Of a DNA stretch of 64,000 bases, positions 43,152 to 51,046 are shown in pieces (the stretch's first letter is position 1; the number at the start of each line of letters is the position of its first letter). The notes below the pieces were generated by a model, which saw only the letters and a list, made by a program, of their open reading frames with translations, was not told the origin of the DNA and made no database searches. The DNA comes from Candidatus Anderseniibacteriota bacterium (GTDB lineage Bacteria > Patescibacteria > Andersenbacteria > UBA10190): contig JAIOOW010000002.1 in NCBI GenBank assembly GCA_021414205.1, forward strand, positions 310,001 through 374,000, given 5' to 3'. The position numbers and the translations under genes were made by a program.

Positions 43152-43394
43152 CTATGAACCCTTCTTCCCTCCCGGCCAGCAAATCGGGCACGGGCCAGCT
43201 CCCTTATAAACGTGGTTACGACTACATACTTTTTTACCCTGCTCTTTAAGCGCAGCAAGAATCGTTGGGGGCAAATCCTTTCGACAACCGCAATGCTTTA
43301 AGTGCGCTTCATGCCATTTCACTCGCTGTTCAAGCGTAGACGGCATAGCAAGCTTGTGCTTTTCATGCCAGGCTTTGTTGATTTTGTTTTTCAT
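43152..43394 (-). CDS. Small Cys-rich protein
   Basis: 80 residues: MKNKINKAWHEKHKLAMPSTLEQRVKWHEAHLKHCGCRKDLPP, then VCSRNHVY and CPICWPGGKK. The CGC, CS and CPIC cysteines with several His suggest a zinc-binding or ribbon-like protein; family not known. Its start overlaps the upstream membrane gene's end by 32 bases. Confidence 0.6.
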   Translation of the reverse strand: MKNKINKAWHEKHKLAMPSTLEQRVKWHEAHLKHCGCRKDLPPTILAALKEQGKKVCSRNHVYKGAGPCPICWPGGKKGS

Positions 43395-43752
43395 TTTTAT
43401 TGAGCTTATAAATACCTACAGCAATCGGTAATGCGAACGTTAGAACATAATAAAGATAAACATCAAACTTGTAATATCCATCAGCAGGCTTAAGAGCTTT
43501 TACGAGAAATACATAATCAAAAACTATCGCAATTAAAGTCCAAAAAATTGCTACTAACAAATAATACCGAAAAGAATTAGACTGAACTTTTTTCAGCAAC
43601 ACCCAGAGCGTAATAATAATTCCAATAGGCATAATAACCCAACCAATCATGGAGGCTGGCACGAATACAAACAGAAGAAACCCAAGAACGTATCCAATAA
43701 GCCAAAGGAGAAATCCCCAGCCTAAAGAATCTTTTAAAAATTGTTTATTCAT
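43363..43752 (-). CDS. Four-helix membrane protein
   Basis: 129 residues with hydrophobic helices at about 14-35, 38-55, 65-82 and 95-115 and a C-terminal charged tail (KLNKNEKQNQQ). Unknown family. The end overlaps the small Cys-rich gene by 32 bases. Confidence 0.65.
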   Translation of the reverse strand: MNKQFLKDSLGWGFLLWLIGYVLGFLLFVFVPASMIGWVIMPIGIIITLWVLLKKVQSNSFRYYLLVAIFWTLIAIVFDYVFLVKALKPADGYYKFDVYLYYVLTFALPIAVGIYKLNKNEKQNQQSLA

Positions 43753-43770
43753 ATATTCATCCTACACCCA

Positions 43771-43820
43771 TTCAATAAACGCAGAAACGTTTGGTTCCGA
43801 GTGACAGAGGAAACAAGAAC
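43771..43820. repeat. Dispersed repeat, copy C
   Basis: Carries TTCAATAAAC-GCAGAAACGTTT and GAGGAAACAAGAAC, matching both halves of copy A. It lies between the membrane gene start at 43752 and the end of the gene at 43849. Confidence 0.5.
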
Positions 43821-43848
43821 TCATCAGCTGCGAATTAATAGTTAGCCT

Positions 43849-44865
43849 TTATTTTATAAAAATTTTACCTTTCGTCCGTGTTACCTGATTAAAAAAGTAT
43901 GTAATGACCGTATAGTCTGCCGATTTATTTAATCGAATCGGATCCGTTGCATAAATAAAATCCCCCTTAGCATTATCCTTATGCTTACCATCGTCATACA
44001 TTAAATATTTTTTACCGTTAACCACTGCAACCATCTTAATAGCATCTGATCTCTGAATTTGAGCCTTGATTCGAAATGCTTGATTAGGAGAAATATGCTG
44101 CAGCTTTCCTATAATCTCTGCAGGAGAAAAAGCCAGCGCATCATCATTATCAGATTGCGACGAGCCTCCGTTACCAGCACTAGGAGAACTAGGAGCTATC
44201 CAATGAGCAACATTTTGAGCAAACTGCCTATTATCATCCCTTCCAATATATGTATCCTCCCATGCATTACTATCGAGCATCACAAGAACATTCTGATTGG
44301 TTCCCCAGAGAGTAGCGACGGCATCAAAAAACAGACTAGTACCTCCCGTTGCCGTCCAACCTGCGATTGGTTGAATAGTTGCTATCGATTGTGTGAGCTG
44401 ATGGCTATAGGTTGTGCTAATTGACCCACTAGAAGATACTCCCATGTTGCCACCAACAATACTCAAAATGGAGTTATCCCATGTGGTCCAATTATCATTT
44501 TCACCCACCAACACCACTCGCTTGCCCGTGTTAATAAATGAAGTAATTTTACTAATTTCATTAGCGGATAACGAGCTACCAGGCTGACTACTAAAATTAC
44601 CCAGATCAACCCAAATCGCATCGTAATCAGTAAGCGTTGCTGATTCAAAATTACTAACAGTCGTAATATTAGCACTACCACCAAAAGCGGAATTCAATAT
44701 ATCGGTCATAATAGGCCAACTCGACCTGCCATATCCTAATCCCTCCCCCACATACGCACCCTGACGCACTAATAACGTAGAAGCATGTGCAGACGAAGGT
44801 AACACTAGAACAAGAAAACTAAATGCCACTAGCAACAGGAACAATTGATGCCCACTATATTTCAT
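43849..44865 (-). CDS. Secreted protein with ThuA/GATase1-like N-terminal part
   Basis: 338 residues: a signal peptide (residues about 5-30, ending SSAHA), then STLLVRQGAYVGEGLGYGRSSWPIMTDILNSAF, DYDAIWVDLGNF, ITSFINTGKRVVLVGENDNW, features of a class I glutamine-amidotransferase-like fold without visible catalytic Cys. A linker (PSSPSAGNGGSSQ) leads to a C-terminal beta domain (FRIKAQIQRSDAIKMVAVVNGKKYLMYDDG). I chose the ATG at 44865, seven bases behind a TATAAT box; the ATG nine bases earlier lies inside that box. It may be a surface protein. Confidence 0.65.
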   Translation of the reverse strand: MKYSGHQLFLLLVAFSFLVLVLPSSAHASTLLVRQGAYVGEGLGYGRSSWPIMTDILNSAFGGSANITTVSNFESATLTDYDAIWVDLGNFSSQPGSSLSANEISKITSFINTGKRVVLVGENDNWTTWDNSILSIVGGNMGVSSSGSISTTYSHQLTQSIATIQPIAGWTATGGTSLFFDAVATLWGTNQNVLVMLDSNAWEDTYIGRDDNRQFAQNVAHWIAPSSPSAGNGGSSQSDNDDALAFSPAEIIGKLQHISPNQAFRIKAQIQRSDAIKMVAVVNGKKYLMYDDGKHKDNAKGDFIYATDPIRLNKSADYTVITYFFNQVTRTKGKIFIK

Positions 44866-44872
44866 ACACTGC

Positions 44873-44878
44873 ATTATA
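44873..44878 (-). promoter_or_regulatory. Extended -10 box of the gene at 43849
   Basis: TATAAT preceded by TGA stands seven bases before the ATG at 44865, implying a leaderless mRNA. Confidence 0.65.
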
Positions 44879-44977
44879 TCACAAAAGTTAATTCGGAAAT
44901 TCTTCTACCAGGGATCAGTAGTTCACAATAATTCGATCAAGCACCAGAAACGCTTTATTCACTACGAAATATATAAA

Positions 44978-45006
44978 GAAAAAACCGCCCCCATACATGG
45001 TTGCGG
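44978..45006 (-). terminator. Terminator after the gene at 45041
   Basis: On the minus strand CCGCAACCAT/ATGGGGGCGG forms a stem with minor mismatches, followed by TTTTTT. Confidence 0.65.
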
Positions 45007-45040
45007 CTATACGAAACTTCAACTCTGCTCCACAAGGATT

Positions 45041-45664
45041 TCACGCTAGATCAAGGTTGCCCCTTGCTCGCGTCACATCAAGTGCGACTTCACGATCCGC
45101 CCAGCGAGCGATTACGCCAGTAGTAATCACTCCCCCAAAAACGGCGAGAATGACGAGCAGAATTACGAGCAAGCCCATCTGCGCCCCTTTGTTGTCATCA
45201 TCGTCATCATCGCTTGTTGAAGAAAAAGCACTCATCACTTCCTTCAGAAATCCCGGAGCGTGACTCGCGGCTTCCCACGTGTTTGAAACTTGGGCATAGG
45301 TATTCCATGCAGCAACAGCAACGTCGCTCAAATTTCGGCGCCGGTATGCGACGACGATACTATGGGCCCAGATAGCCAACCCACTTCCGAGAACTGGACC
45401 AATAATCACCAAGTACCCAAGCTTGAACATTACCTCGCCCCAATGAGGCGTAAGCCATTCACACGAAACGGCGATCATCGTAAGAATGGTGAGATAGACC
45501 CAGGTGAATCCGCAGGCGGACATTACAAGCCCGCACCACACCATGAACCGAGAAAATCCGCCGATGATCTTCGTCTCCGTCAGATACGCCCCGGAGCTGT
45601 AGGCATTCCAGAAACTGATTCCGAAATTGAGACCCAAAAACAGAAACAGCATGAGATAATTCAT
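45041..45664 (-). CDS. Membrane protein with poly-Asp loop
   Basis: 207 residues with about five hydrophobic helices. Near residue 151 a run of six Asp (DDDDDD) is encoded by a GAT/GAC repeat, followed by the helix GLLVILLVILAVFGGVIT. Family not recognised. It has a strong Shine-Dalgarno (GGGGAGAAG) and its own terminator, and is richer in G+C than neighbours. Confidence 0.6.
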   Translation of the reverse strand: MNYLMLFLFLGLNFGISFWNAYSSGAYLTETKIIGGFSRFMVWCGLVMSACGFTWVYLTILTMIAVSCEWLTPHWGEVMFKLGYLVIIGPVLGSGLAIWAHSIVVAYRRRNLSDVAVAAWNTYAQVSNTWEAASHAPGFLKEVMSAFSSTSDDDDDDNKGAQMGLLVILLVILAVFGGVITTGVIARWADREVALDVTRARGNLDLA

Positions 45665-45687
45665 TCTTTCTTCTCCCCTAGATTGGA

Positions 45688-45721
45688 AGGTGCTCTACTA
45701 ACTTCGCCAATCGAAGCACCT
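45688..45721. repeat. Inverted repeat upstream of the gene at 45041
   Basis: AGGTGCT/AGCACCT arms of seven bases enclose 20 bases that contain TTCG...CGAA. It lacks a clear T-run for the minus strand and could be a hairpin in the leader of the gene at 45041. Confidence 0.45.
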
Positions 45722-45762
45722 GCATTATTTTATATAAATATAAAAATGTCAAGTTATCCGCA

Positions 45763-46287
45763 TCAACGGAAATAAGAACCTATGTATTTATTCCCAGTAG
45801 CTACAAGAATCCGCTCAACGATCTGTTCTAAGCTAAGGTTTTCTGCAATACTTTCTTCTTGCACAAAATTAAGAAGGTCATTTTCTTTGTACCATCTCCT
45901 CAATTCTTTCTCGCCAAATTCATCTTTATTTGGTTTATATTGATGACGACGAATCGTTTCTTCTAGCGAGATATTGAAGTAAAAGAAATAGTTATTGTTA
46001 GGATGTTCTGCAATAATCTCTTTGAGCATTTCACCATATCGATCGCTATCAAAAATACCTTCCATGATTACGTTATAGGAATTATCTAACAGAAAAAGCG
46101 TAGTCTTCTTTATGAGTTCAATATTGAGGCCATTGGGAATATCTTTTTCCTTCAAAACTATCCGCCTTAGATAATCTTGTTCAACAATTGCTGTTTTTTG
46201 TTTTTGAGCATCGCGAACAGCGCGAGCCGCAGAGCTTTTTCCAGAGCCAGAAGGCCCTCTCAAGACAATGAGCTTCGTTTCTTCCAT
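45763..46287 (-). CDS. P-loop kinase-like protein (AAA_33 type)
   Basis: 174 residues. The P-loop GPSGSGKSS (11-19) is canonical. DYLRRIVLKEKDI, YNVIMEGIFDSDRYG (Walker-B-like), YFNISLEETIRRHQYK and EKELRRWYKENDLL fit small kinases of the zeta-toxin, chloramphenicol phosphotransferase and polynucleotide kinase group. Likely role: ATP-dependent phosphorylation of a small molecule or sugar. I chose MEETKL at 46287. Confidence 0.82.
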   Translation of the reverse strand: MEETKLIVLRGPSGSGKSSAARAVRDAQKQKTAIVEQDYLRRIVLKEKDIPNGLNIELIKKTTLFLLDNSYNVIMEGIFDSDRYGEMLKEIIAEHPNNNYFFYFNISLEETIRRHQYKPNKDEFGEKELRRWYKENDLLNFVQEESIAENLSLEQIVERILVATGNKYIGSYFR

Positions 46288-46370
46288 ATAAATACGATAA
46301 CATCCATACAAGCAAACACCAGGAACGCTAGAAACGTTTTGCTTACACCTTGCGCTTATGAATTACAAAA

Positions 46371-47138
46371 TCACTTCAACCTAAATTGATCTATAAGGTT
46401 ATTGGCGTCATCAAATAATTGTGCATTTTTTAAACTAAAACGCTTTTTCCACTCTCTATTATTTTTAGTAAAAGAAAAAGTCAACCCGAGCTCACCAGGA
46501 TGAGAGGTAACTTGGACATTTGCGATATCAGATTTTTCTATATCAGACACAACCCTTTCTATGCATCTAATTATTGCTTCTCGCCAAAAAGCGTAAGAGA
46601 AAATTTCCGCTCCTTCGTCGTTATACAATATTTCCTCTTCCCTAATATTACCAGGGCCCAATTGAGGAAGATACGTAGTAAGAGTTTCTCCTCTTAGATC
46701 TGATCTAAGAAATATTTGCGCCGTTTTTTCTACATTGCGTTTTCCTAATTTTAAATAAAATACGATATCATATAGCTGACCATCACTTGCCCAAGCCTTG
46801 GCATAGTTTTTTGCATATTGATAAATATTTTTTAACTCTTTTTGGGTCGGAACACTGTTAATGAGTTTTTTTTCTCTATTGATGATTTGATTTTCCTGCT
46901 TCGTTTCCACGCTCGCTTGAGCACTTATCCTTAATAGCTCCGTTTTAATTTCCGGTACAATTTTTTTAAACTGAAAGATAAGCGCTATTAAGGGAAAGCA
47001 TCCTAGAATAATTCGTATCAATATTGGTAACCCAGAAAACCAGGCCCATAGAGAATATAAAATTCCGAGCCAAAATCCAATAGTTGGCCCATTTTGATAG
47101 ACAAATGAAAACATAAACTTTGATCTTTTCATCGCCAT
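46371..47138 (-). CDS. Membrane-anchored protein, unknown family
   Basis: 255 residues. Two N-terminal helices (about 18-34 and 37-55) precede a basic coiled-coil-like region (ELLRISAQASVETKQENQIINREKK) and a soluble domain with YDIVFYLKLGKRNVEKTAQIFLRSDLRGETLTTYLPQLG and VTSHPGELGLTFSFTKNNREWKKRFSL. The layout resembles a sensor or effector with an N-terminal membrane pair. Function unknown. Confidence 0.6.
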   Translation of the reverse strand: MAMKRSKFMFSFVYQNGPTIGFWLGILYSLWAWFSGLPILIRIILGCFPLIALIFQFKKIVPEIKTELLRISAQASVETKQENQIINREKKLINSVPTQKELKNIYQYAKNYAKAWASDGQLYDIVFYLKLGKRNVEKTAQIFLRSDLRGETLTTYLPQLGPGNIREEEILYNDEGAEIFSYAFWREAIIRCIERVVSDIEKSDIANVQVTSHPGELGLTFSFTKNNREWKKRFSLKNAQLFDDANNLIDQFRLK

Positions 47139-47277
47139 TGCTCCGAGAACAGGAAGAGTACCGAACCAGAATAATGGCTATGAAGAAGCCAATTTGGACA
47201 AAAGAAAAAGCGAAGTAATCATTTACCCCACAGTCTTACTCACTATATTTTTTCACTAATAGATATGGAGAAATAAA

Positions 47278-47580
47278 CTATTCTTCCCACTTCCATCCTC
47301 GCAGTTCGTAGTATTTTTTACGTGGCGTTGCCTTAAATGGGTCAATACCATTTTTTCGGCAAATCGTTATATGGACTGTTGTGCCAAGCACTCCAATAAA
47401 TAACGGGAAAACAAGGGCAAAGTGACCTACAAGGTAAAAGAGACCAATAGTTACAGAGTCAAGCGTGAGCCACTTCAACACTTTTCTTACTACGGACGTT
47501 TCAATCTCAAAACGCGCAAAAAACTGACTTGCTAAGAGCTGTAGTACAAGTAAAAACCCCAATTCTAGTTCAATGCCCAT
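47278..47580 (-). CDS. Small membrane protein next to the Zn/Cd ATPase
   Basis: 100 residues from the ATG at 47580. Two or three helices (IELELGFLLVLQLLASQFF, DSVTIGLFYLVGHFALVFPLFIGVLGTTV) and a basic C-terminal tail. It starts 20 bases after the P-type ATPase stop and is probably in its operon. Role unknown. Confidence 0.65.
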   Translation of the reverse strand: MGIELELGFLLVLQLLASQFFARFEIETSVVRKVLKWLTLDSVTIGLFYLVGHFALVFPLFIGVLGTTVHITICRKNGIDPFKATPRKKYYELRGWKWEE

Positions 47581-47600
47581 AGAGCCAAGTATATTACTGC

Positions 47601-49463
47601 CTACCCAAACAACCGCAGGCCATTCAAAATAACTACAAGCGCCAGACCCGAATCTGAAGCAATCGCCCACTCCAAGTGAGTGTAACCAAATAGAGCTAAC
47701 ACAACGAAGATAGCTTTCACAGTCAGGGCTAGAGTTACATTCTGCTTAACAGTCGTAAGCGTTCTTCTGCCTAACCGAATAGCATACGGCACTTCGGAAA
47801 GATTATCATGCATCAAAGCTACGTCAGCCGTTTCAATAGCCGTATCTGAACCGCTCGCACCCATAGCAATGCCCACATCCGCCGCTACTAATGAGGGTGC
47901 ATCATTAACTCCATCGCCTACCATAGCCACTGCGCCAAATTCTTGTTTAAGCGCCTTAATTTTATCCACCTTTTGTTCTGGTAACAAAGCAGCAAAGAAT
48001 CTTTTAATGCCTACTTGCTCCGCCACGCCAGCGGCTACATGAGCATTATCGCCTGTCAGCATGACGGGTTGAAGACCTAACTCTTGCAGAGTAGCCACGG
48101 TTGGCTGGGCCTCTTCTCGTAATTGGTCGGCAATACCTATAGCACCCATAACTTTGTTACCCTGACTCACCAAGACCACAGTCTTGCCTTCTTTCTCTAA
48201 ATGTTCAGCTTTTGCTAATACCTCATCAGTTGTCACCCCATTGGCGTGAATAAACTTTAAGTTACCAACACAATGTTCCAAGTTATCACAAACCAGACAG
48301 ACAGCCTTATTACCCTTGCCAGCCACGTTCTGGTAGTCCTTCATCACATGAGGCTTAATGCCTAGCTTTTGAGCGTGTGCAACAATACTTTTTGAAAGTG
48401 GATGAGAGGATAACTGTTCAATACCACAAGCATCGGCCAAAACATCTTCTTTACTAAAGCCATTGAAGGTAATGATGTCAGCAATGTAAGGTTCACCTTT
48501 GGTAAGCGTGCGGGTTTTATCAAACGCCACCGCTTTGACCTTACCCAACAATTCCAAGTATTTGCCACCCTTAATGAGCACACCGCGTTTAGAAGCACCC
48601 CCCAATGCCGAGGCAATGGAAACTGGTGTGGAGATGACTAAGGCGCAGGGACACGCAATAACAAGTAGTGTGAGGGCACGGTACAACCAAGGAACAAAGG
48701 GAGTGTGAAAGACTAGTGGTGGAATCAGACTAAGGGCAATGGCAAGTAGGACAACCAAGGGTGTGTAATAGCGCGCGAAGCTATCAATGAAAGCTTGGGC
48801 TGGGGCACGGGATTTTTGGGCTTGTTCCACCAGGTTAATAATCTTAGTGAAGGTAGATTCTGACGATGACTTAGTTACCTTAATTTCCAGATAACCATTT
48901 TGGTTAAGCGTACCCGCAAACACAGTACCACCTTCCCGTTTGTCTTTCGGCAGAGGCTCACCTGTAATAGTGGCTTCATCCACTAAAGAAGAGCCACTAA
49001 CAACAATGCCATCGAGAGGAATAAGGTCTCCAGCTTTAGCAATAACAATACTACCCACCTTTACTTGTTCAACGGGCAGTGTTTTACCCTCTTTGAGCGT
49101 GGCTGTTTGTGGAGATTTCTTTACCAATGTTTCTAAGGCACGTCGGGCGCGGTCCACGCCATAGACTTCAAACAGTTCAGCCAAGGAGAAAAAGAATACG
49201 ACCGCAGCCGCTTCCGCCAGTTGGTCAATGAATAGAGCGCCGAGCGCGGCAATAGCCACCAAAAAATTGATGTTGAGAAAATGCTTCTTGAAAAGGCCAC
49301 GAACGGCATCTTGAAACACAAAATATCCGCCACCAAAGATAGCAAGGAGATAGAATGTCATGCTGATATATGGCGGCTGATGTAGCCAACGGGCAGTAAA
49401 AGCTACAGCTATACTAATAGCAGAAAGAAGAGTGAGAAGTTTTTTTAGATTTTTTGAAGTCAT
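47601..49463 (-). CDS. Zn/Cd-type P-type ATPase with altered phosphorylation motif
   Basis: 620 residues, without an N-terminal HMA domain. Helices are followed by TITGEPLP, the CPC metal site (271-273), the phosphorylation site, SSHPLSKSI, MLTGDN, MVGDGVNDAPSL and a final helix with DSGLALVVILNGLRL, whose Asp and Leu-rich end fit the Zn2+/Cd2+/Pb2+ class (ZntA/CadA). The phosphorylation motif, normally DKTGTLT, is DKTRTLT (Asp315, Arg318, codon CGC at 48512-48510). That glycine is near-invariant, so activity may be impaired. The rest of the protein looks intact. Confidence 0.9.
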   Translation of the reverse strand: MTSKNLKKLLTLLSAISIAVAFTARWLHQPPYISMTFYLLAIFGGGYFVFQDAVRGLFKKHFLNINFLVAIAALGALFIDQLAEAAAVVFFFSLAELFEVYGVDRARRALETLVKKSPQTATLKEGKTLPVEQVKVGSIVIAKAGDLIPLDGIVVSGSSLVDEATITGEPLPKDKREGGTVFAGTLNQNGYLEIKVTKSSSESTFTKIINLVEQAQKSRAPAQAFIDSFARYYTPLVVLLAIALSLIPPLVFHTPFVPWLYRALTLLVIACPCALVISTPVSIASALGGASKRGVLIKGGKYLELLGKVKAVAFDKTRTLTKGEPYIADIITFNGFSKEDVLADACGIEQLSSHPLSKSIVAHAQKLGIKPHVMKDYQNVAGKGNKAVCLVCDNLEHCVGNLKFIHANGVTTDEVLAKAEHLEKEGKTVVLVSQGNKVMGAIGIADQLREEAQPTVATLQELGLQPVMLTGDNAHVAAGVAEQVGIKRFFAALLPEQKVDKIKALKQEFGAVAMVGDGVNDAPSLVAADVGIAMGASGSDTAIETADVALMHDNLSEVPYAIRLGRRTLTTVKQNVTLALTVKAIFVVLALFGYTHLEWAIASDSGLALVVILNGLRLFG

Positions 49464-49545
49464 GGAGATATATTAACTCTAAAGTATCATAACCAGGAAA
49501 AGATAAGGTAACTTACCCCACCCTAGTACTCACCGTTTACTTTGA

Positions 49546-49573
49546 TAAAATCCTCCTATAACCAACGAGGAGG
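49546..49573 (-). terminator. Possible terminator of the copper operon
   Basis: On the minus strand CCTCC/GGAGG with a 12-base loop is followed by ATTTTATC, at the end of the csoR-copA group. Confidence 0.5.
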
Positions 49574-49617
49574 GTTTCGTGTCCAGGCATAGGGACCAGT
49601 TATTACGAGCTGATGAA

Positions 49618-50007
49618 TCAGCTTTTAAATTCAACCTCAAACGGATACATCCCCATCCCGCACGTTCCTTGTAGGGTGGCAATTTTCTGACTGCCAATAT
49701 CAATATCCGTTGACCCTGTTTGCGGGAGTGTTTTAGTTATATTCATACTAGGAACCCTCACAGAAGCAGAACAGTCAAAGGTCCCATTTGTGTCAAAGCG
49801 AAGAATCGTAGGAATGCCGGCTTGCGCCACGCTCTTTCTTGGCTGATACCCTGCTTTGGCATTTATTTCTACAATCTGCTTGCCATCAACAATCGTTACA
49901 TTACTCATGTTGCCTGCTGGAATAGACTCACTTTTATTCTTTGTAAGTATCACTGTGCCTGCGATGAGAATGCCTGCCACGATAATTGATGCGATAATTG
50001 CTTTCAT
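49618..50007 (-). CDS. Cupredoxin-like membrane-anchored protein
   Basis: 129 residues: an N-terminal anchor (3-20), then KQIVEINAKAGYQPRKSVAQAGIPTILRFDTNGTFDCSASVRVPSMNI and TLQGTCGMGMYPFEVEF, the plastocyanin-like domain often found beside CopA and TauE/SafE proteins. The CGMGM motif is the likely copper site. It ends the csoR-copA operon, so it may take or deliver copper outside the membrane. Confidence 0.85.
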   Translation of the reverse strand: MKAIIASIIVAGILIAGTVILTKNKSESIPAGNMSNVTIVDGKQIVEINAKAGYQPRKSVAQAGIPTILRFDTNGTFDCSASVRVPSMNITKTLPQTGSTDIDIGSQKIATLQGTCGMGMYPFEVEFKS

Positions 50008-50020
50008 AAATGTAAGTATA

Positions 50021-51046
50021 CTAAAAATTAAATAGTGGCGGTATTACGCCAAGCACGACCAAGCTATTGAGAAGATTAAATAGCGCAAACATAATCACGA
50101 TAAGTCCGGCTGTTTTGAAGAAGATTCCAGATTTAGAGCTATTCGTAATGCTGAACGAGCTAAAGCTTATAGCAGCCAGAACGGGAAGCGTGCCCAACGC
50201 AAATGCAAACATCGTGAAGCCACCTTGAAGGAAACTTCCGGTCGTAAGAGTATAGAGTTGCATTGATTGAGTGAATCCGCAGGGAAGAAAAAACGTTGCA
50301 ATACCGACCAGCACCGGCGTGAAGCTATGATTGAACTTCGATACACCATGAGCATGCTTTGCAATAAACTTCGGCATAGATGGCTGAAGTTTCTTTGCCC
50401 ACGGGAATACGTCGAGAAGATTTATACCAAGAGTGAGCATCACAATTCCAATCACGGCACTTAAAATAAAGGTGGCTGAAGTGTTGAGCGTAAAGGCAGA
50501 ACCGATTGCACCAATGACTCCTCCGAGAATAAAGAATGAAACAAGGCGACCACCATGGAATAAAAGCTGTGGTTTTATTTTATCGCCCTCTTTTGCAAAC
50601 GTTGCTGACATGGAAAGAACAAGTCCTCCGACTACTGCCATACACGTTGAAAGAGAGGCAATAATACCGATGACGAATGCCGTACCGTACGTAACATCCC
50701 CGCCACTTACTAAATTCACAATTCCCATTTTCTGAAGCGCAATAAAAAGAAGTGCAAAGGCTAAAGCGATAGGGACCGCAATCGTAAAGTCGTCCCATTT
50801 CACTACTTTCTGCTGCCTCTCAATAGAGACCGTGTACCCATGTGGCTTCAAGGGGACCGTAAGCTCTTCGGCGATTTGTTCAGGAGTCTTATCCCCGAAA
50901 TCTCCCTTCACTTCAACGGAATGGTTTTTCAAACTCGATTTGGCATACGTAATATTTGGCAAATCTTTCAATTCGCTTTCAGTTAAGAGAATGCAAGCAT
51001 TGCAGTGCATGCCGTGTACGTGAAATGTATGTGTTTGAGCTGTCAT
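50021..51046 (-). CDS. HMA-domain/TauE-SafE (UreH-like) transporter
   Basis: 341 residues. An N-terminal heavy-metal domain with GMHCNAC (CxxC, residues 12-18) is followed by about six helices of the sulfite-exporter/UreH type (FFLPCGFTQSMQLYTLTTGSFLQGGFTMFAFALGTLPVL). Similar fusions accompany CopA and may move copper or reductant. It starts four bases inside the end of copA (ATGA overlap), proving tight coupling. Confidence 0.88.
   Translation of the reverse strand: MTAQTHTFHVHGMHCNACILLTESELKDLPNITYAKSSLKNHSVEVKGDFGDKTPEQIAEELTVPLKPHGYTVSIERQQKVVKWDDFTIAVPIALAFALLFIALQKMGIVNLVSGGDVTYGTAFVIGIIASLSTCMAVVGGLVLSMSATFAKEGDKIKPQLLFHGGRLVSFFILGGVIGAIGSAFTLNTSATFILSAVIGIVMLTLGINLLDVFPWAKKLQPSMPKFIAKHAHGVSKFNHSFTPVLVGIATFFLPCGFTQSMQLYTLTTGSFLQGGFTMFAFALGTLPVLAAISFSSFSITNSSKSGIFFKTAGLIVIMFALFNLLNSLVVLGVIPPLFNF

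Noticed and set aside
43346..43394. Shorter start for the small Cys-rich protein
   Set aside because: A start at the second Met (43346) would remove the overlap, but the N-terminal KNKINKAWHEKHK looks like part of the protein, so the longer form was kept.
45688..45721. Terminator of the kinase gene at 45763
   Set aside because: On the minus strand the stem is not followed by T; on the plus strand there is no gene to end. It is kept as an inverted repeat only.
39844..46342. Integron attC sites for the accessory repeat
   Set aside because: I looked for the conserved R' (RYYYAAC) and R'' (GTTRRRY) core ends; none fits the copies, and no integrase is present.
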